Below are positions 62,101 through 64,000 of a stretch of DNA of 64,000 nt, piece after piece. This DNA comes from Pelagimonas sp. (GTDB lineage Bacteria; Pseudomonadota; Alphaproteobacteria; Rhodobacterales; Rhodobacteraceae). The first letter of the stretch is position 1; each line of letters starts with the position of its first letter. The DNA lies in the NCBI GenBank assembly GCA_025210345.1, contig JAOARX010000005.1, forward strand, positions 59,216 through 123,215. The letters run 5' to 3'. Under the pieces are notes generated by a model, which was not told where the DNA came from, did not search any database, and saw only the letters and a program-made list of their open reading frames with translations. The translations under genes and the position numbers were made by a program.

Positions 62101-62472
62101 TCTATCAAGGATGCGGATAAAACGCCTGTGATCGTGGAAACCGCGCAGGTGCTGGTGGATCTTGGGTTCAAGATCGTCGCCACCGGCGGCACAGCGACCT
62201 TCCTGTCTGAGAACGGCATCACCTGCGAAACCGTGAAAAAGGTCTATGAGGGCCGCCCGAACATCGTCGACCTGATGAAAGACGGCGGCATCCAGCTGGT
62301 GATGAACACCACGGATGGCAAAGCGTCGGTGTCGGATTCCCGCGAAATCCGCTCGGTTGCGCTCTATGACAAGATCCCCTACTTCACCACCGCCGCAGGC
62401 GCCCACGCCGCCGCACTGGCGATGAAGGAACGCGAAGAGGGCGATCTGGAGGTCAAGTCACTGCAAGGGTGA
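59140..62472 (+). CDS. carB: Carbamoyl-phosphate synthase large subunit
   Basis: 1110 residues from ATG 59140 ([20 protein letters not shown]). CarB makes carbamoyl phosphate for pyrimidines and arginine from bicarbonate, ATP and ammonia from CarA. Two homologous ATP-grasp halves are visible: [13 protein letters not shown] in the first and [14 protein letters not shown] in the second. A C-terminal MGS-like allosteric domain ([11 protein letters not shown]) follows. carA is not adjacent here. Its last 15 bases overlap the convergent gene at 62458. Confidence 0.98.
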   Translation: MPKRTDIKSIMIIGAGPIVIGQACEFDYSGAQACKALREEGYRVILVNSNPATIMTDPGLADATYIEPITPEMVAKIIEKERPDALLPTMGGQTGLNTSLALEEMGVLDKFNVEMIGAKRDAIEMAEDRALFREAMDRLGIENPKATIVTAPKRDDGSTDLDAGVQMALDELDEIGLPAIIRPAFTLGGTGGGVAYNKEDYIHFCRTGMDASPVNQILVDESLLGWKEYEMEVVRDKADNAIIVCSIENVDPMGVHTGDSITVAPALTLTDKEYQIMRTHSINVLREIGVETGGSNVQWAVNPVDGRMVVIEMNPRVSRSSALASKATGFPIAKIAAKLAVGFTLDELDNDITKVTPASFEPTIDYVVTKIPKFAFEKFPGSEPYLTTAMKSVGEAMAIGRTIHESLQKALASMESGLTGFDEVEIPGAPEKSEVIKAISKQTPDRMRTIAQAMRHGLSDAEIQNTTAFDPWFLARIREIVDAEEAVRANGLPSDETGLRDLKIMGFTDARLAKLTGKSETEIRKTRLDAGVKAVFKRIDTCAAEFEAQTPYMYSTYEQPLMGEVECEARPSERKKVVVLGGGPNRIGQGIEFDYCCCHACFALADAGYETIMINCNPETVSTDYDTSDRLYFEPLTFETVMEILRVEQESGDLHGVIVQFGGQTPLKLANALEEAGIPILGTSPDAIDLAEDRERFQALVNSLELKQPKNGIASTDAQALEIAGEIGFPLVIRPSYVLGGRAMEIVRDMAQLERYIAEAVVVSGDSPVLLDSYLAGATELDVDALCDGENVHIAGIMQHIEEAGVHSGDSACSLPPYSLSKEITTEIERQTIALAKALNVVGLMNVQFAVKDGEIYLIEVNPRASRTVPFVAKATDSAIASIAARLMAGEKLSAFPKREGYYKNADYSAPVPMADPMMLGDHNMPWFSVKEAVLPFARFPGVDTLLGPEMRSTGEVMGWDRSFPRAFLKAQLGAGNHLPTEGAVFFSIKDADKTPVIVETAQVLVDLGFKIVATGGTATFLSENGITCETVKKVYEGRPNIVDLMKDGGIQLVMNTTDGKASVSDSREIRSVALYDKIPYFTTAAGAHAAALAMKEREEGDLEVKSLQG

Positions 62473-62790
62473 TTTGACAGCTTCAGAACCCAACTGGGGG
62501 GATTTGATGTCCCCCCATACTTCCCAAGGCGATATCGCCTCAATAAACAGCTTAAACATTTCCAACGACTGCTCAGCGGCATCTTTATCAATTATGCTAA
62601 GCAGAAAGAAAACCACCACAATAAAAAGCATTACAAGCAAGAGACGACCAACCACGGGTACGTAAAACGGGTCATGTTTCTTGCTCTTATCAGGCGCATC
62701 TTTGCGCTCGGGCACTTGGTCACGCGGGGATTTTGCAGCAGTCGGCGTGGATTTCTCTCGAGCATCTGTGTTTTGGGTTTCTGTCTTCAT
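62458..62790 (-). CDS. Unknown 110-aa single-pass membrane protein
   Basis: 110 residues from ATG 62790, with GGGGA seven bases upstream. A Lys/Glu/Pro-rich N-terminal tail (~45 residues, [20 protein letters not shown]) is followed by one hydrophobic helix ([26 protein letters not shown] split across residues 42-67) and an acidic C-terminus. No domain recognised. It lies in visibly AT-richer DNA than its neighbours. Confidence 0.6.
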   Translation of the reverse strand: MKTETQNTDAREKSTPTAAKSPRDQVPERKDAPDKSKKHDPFYVPVVGRLLLVMLFIVVVFFLLSIIDKDAAEQSLEMFKLFIEAISPWEVWGDIKSPQLGSEAVKSPLQ

Positions 62791-63060
62791 GTTACATCCC
62801 CGGGTTGGCAGTCCAATCAATGTAACACATTTTGTTCAGTTTTGCTCATTTTAAATTGAACTATAAACAGCAAGTCAGCACCACAACCAGATGGCATCGC
62901 GGCATGAAACACAACTACATATCGCTAGATCCGCCATATATGGGCTGTAAAAATCCAACAAACCACCCCCAGTACAAAAATAGTTCTTGTGAATTTTTGC
63001 GCCCCGTGCGAATCATATAGAGGCGCAAACCTGAGCGCCAAGCAACAAAATTGTATCAAA
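62791..63060. other. AT-rich intergenic segment
   Basis: This 270-base gap is clearly AT-richer than the rest of the window (runs such as TTTTAAATTGAAC and AAAAATAG). It separates the membrane protein and XRE genes, which point away from each other, so it should hold both promoters. Repeat or att-site structure is not evident. Confidence 0.45.
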
Positions 63061-63552
63061 ATGAGCAATCGAGACACGTCGGGACTTCTCCGCTTTCCTC
63101 AGCTAGACGAACTGAGATTGCGTGCGGGAAAAACCAAACTGCAATTTGCAAAAGACGCTGGAACATCGCGGAATACCCTCGATAAAATCATCGCAGGCTT
63201 AGAAGTTAGAACCGGCACTCTTGCTATTATTCTCAACAGCTTAGAAGAAGCGGGGTATGATGTTGCGTCAAGCCGGGATGCGCTGCTGGAAGCTGGACAG
63301 GCTCAGGAAATACGCCCTCCCCACCCATCCCTTGCGCTCGCGTCCAATAATGATGCCATCAATGCGAAACATTTTGCCAAGGGCGCAATTTCTGGCCTCG
63401 AGACTGCACATGACTGGCTGCTCAAACTCGAGCGCGCTGTAAAGCAGAAAGATGGCTCGGTCTCACGAGCACAAATAGATGAAATCGAGAACCTCACCCG
63501 CCGCATTGGATTAATTTTTGAAGGCATCTCTACGAAAGCCTCAGCGCTGTGA
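63061..63552 (+). CDS. XRE-type helix-turn-helix regulator
   Basis: 163 residues from ATG 63061. Residues ~14-65 form an XRE-like helix-turn-helix (LDELRLRAGKTKLQFAKDAG, then TSRNTLDKIIAGLEVRTGTL). The rest is mainly helical and acidic (HDWLLKLERAVKQKDGSVSR). It resembles antitoxin- or phage-type regulators, but no toxin partner is next to it. AT-richer than the flanking genes, consistent with transfer. Confidence 0.75.
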   Translation: MSNRDTSGLLRFPQLDELRLRAGKTKLQFAKDAGTSRNTLDKIIAGLEVRTGTLAIILNSLEEAGYDVASSRDALLEAGQAQEIRPPHPSLALASNNDAINAKHFAKGAISGLETAHDWLLKLERAVKQKDGSVSRAQIDEIENLTRRIGLIFEGISTKASAL

Positions 63553-63621
63553 GGCGAACTCTATTCTGACTTGAAATCTGCCCCTCGAATCAGACCACTG
63601 AACACCTTTAACCATCGTCGC

Positions 63622-63649
63622 AAAAGGGCTCCGCATTGCGGAGCCCTTT
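63622..63649. terminator. Bidirectional terminator between the XRE gene and tuf
   Basis: GGGCTCCGC and GCGGAGCCC are perfectly paired around ATT, with AAAA before and TTT after. It lies ~70 bases after the XRE stop and ~80 bases after the tuf stop. Confidence 0.85.
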
Positions 63650-63732
63650 CGTATTATTATCACCGGTGTGGGTTCTCGTGATCTTTCTTTCAGAAAGACA
63701 CTGCCACCCACTCGGCGGCAAAGCCGCCGGGA

Positions 63733-64000
63733 TTACTCGATGATTTTCGACACAACGCCGGAACCGACGGTGCGGCCGCCTTCGCGGATTGCGAAGCGCA
63801 GGCCGTCTTCCATCGCGATGGGGGCGATCAGTTCAACGTTGAACTTCAGGTTGTCGCCCGGCATCACCATTTCGGTGCCCTCGGGCAGCTCAACGGTGCC
63901 GGTCACGTCGGTGGTGCGGAAGTAGAACTGCGGACGGTAGTTCTTGAAGAACGGGGTGTGACGGCCGCCTTCTTCCTTGGTCAGGATGTAGACCTCGCAC
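63733..64000 (-). CDS. tuf: Elongation factor Tu, C-terminal part (runs off the window)
   Basis: The visible 88 codons on the minus strand encode domain III of EF-Tu, ending [14 protein letters not shown]. [20 protein letters not shown] and [14 protein letters not shown] are diagnostic. The 5' part lies beyond base 64000. Alphaproteobacteria often carry two tuf copies; which one this is cannot be told from the fragment. Confidence 0.96.
   Translation of the reverse strand, partial: CEVYILTKEEGGRHTPFFKNYRPQFYFRTTDVTGTVELPEGTEMVMPGDNLKFNVELIAPIAMEDGLRFAIREGGRTVGSGVVSKIIE

Overview
The window is chromosomal DNA from an alphaproteobacterium, most likely a marine Rhodobacterales (Roseobacter-type) strain. 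Grounds: the gene order rimM-trmD-rplS-rpmE; the aerobic (CobG-type) cobalamin genes; a serC gene with the alphaproteobacterial serC-type leader; family-restricted genes such as DUF2794, DUF1467 and three DUF6455 genes; and high GC throughout except near the right end. I see no rRNA, CRISPR array, insertion sequence or prophage. The one tRNA is tRNA-Leu(CAG).

Layout. 1-3.9 kb: ribosome/tRNA-modification block (probable rpsP tail, a 47-aa membrane peptide, rimM, an unrecognised 377-aa gene, trmD, rplS, rpmE), with a possible leader in front of rplS. 3.9-9.9 kb: an orphan membrane histidine kinase, a sulfide:quinone oxidoreductase fused to a DUF442-type phosphatase-like domain, a SulP anion transporter and a PPP-family phosphatase. 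10-13 kb: serine biosynthesis (serC leader, serC, serA). 13-19.6 kb: phenylacetate catabolism (paaI-paaJ-paaK-tetR facing paaZ, then paaX), with a TetR-type operator between the divergent arms. 19.7-25 kb: DUF2794, an NlpC/P60 peptidase, leucyl aminopeptidase, small unknown genes including a divergent pair that look like paralogues, and asd. 25-30.7 kb: a WbpM/CapD-type nucleotide-sugar dehydratase, a LOG-family protein, dapD, and a bacterial ionotropic-glutamate-receptor-like channel with an unusual pore filter.

30.8-45.7 kb is the largest functional unit, the aerobic cobalamin pathway. cobO reads left. A cobalamin riboswitch then precedes a rightward operon: DUF1636, cobW, cobN, cobG, cobH, cobI, cobJ, cobL, cobE, cobM, cobB, cobA, cobF. 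cobK sits inside it on the opposite strand, sharing start-codon bases with cobL. Many genes overlap by ATGA, implying translational coupling. Together they take uroporphyrinogen III to the cobalt-insertion stage; the CobS/CobT chelatase subunits and most late steps must lie elsewhere.

45.9-64 kb: tRNA-Leu; an NDUFA9-like protein; three tandem DUF6455 genes; an M48 lipoprotein peptidase; DUF167; nitroreductase plus an EI24/CysZ-like membrane protein; methylmalonyl-CoA epimerase plus DUF1467; a stand-alone response regulator; a DUF1800/DUF1501 pair; aspS; pabB and a PabC-like aminotransferase; carB; a short AT-richer segment with a membrane protein and an XRE regulator; and the 3' end of tuf at the right edge.

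Coordinates and starts were chosen by eye from Shine-Dalgarno spacing and family length. Family assignments rest on recognised motifs, not on database searches.
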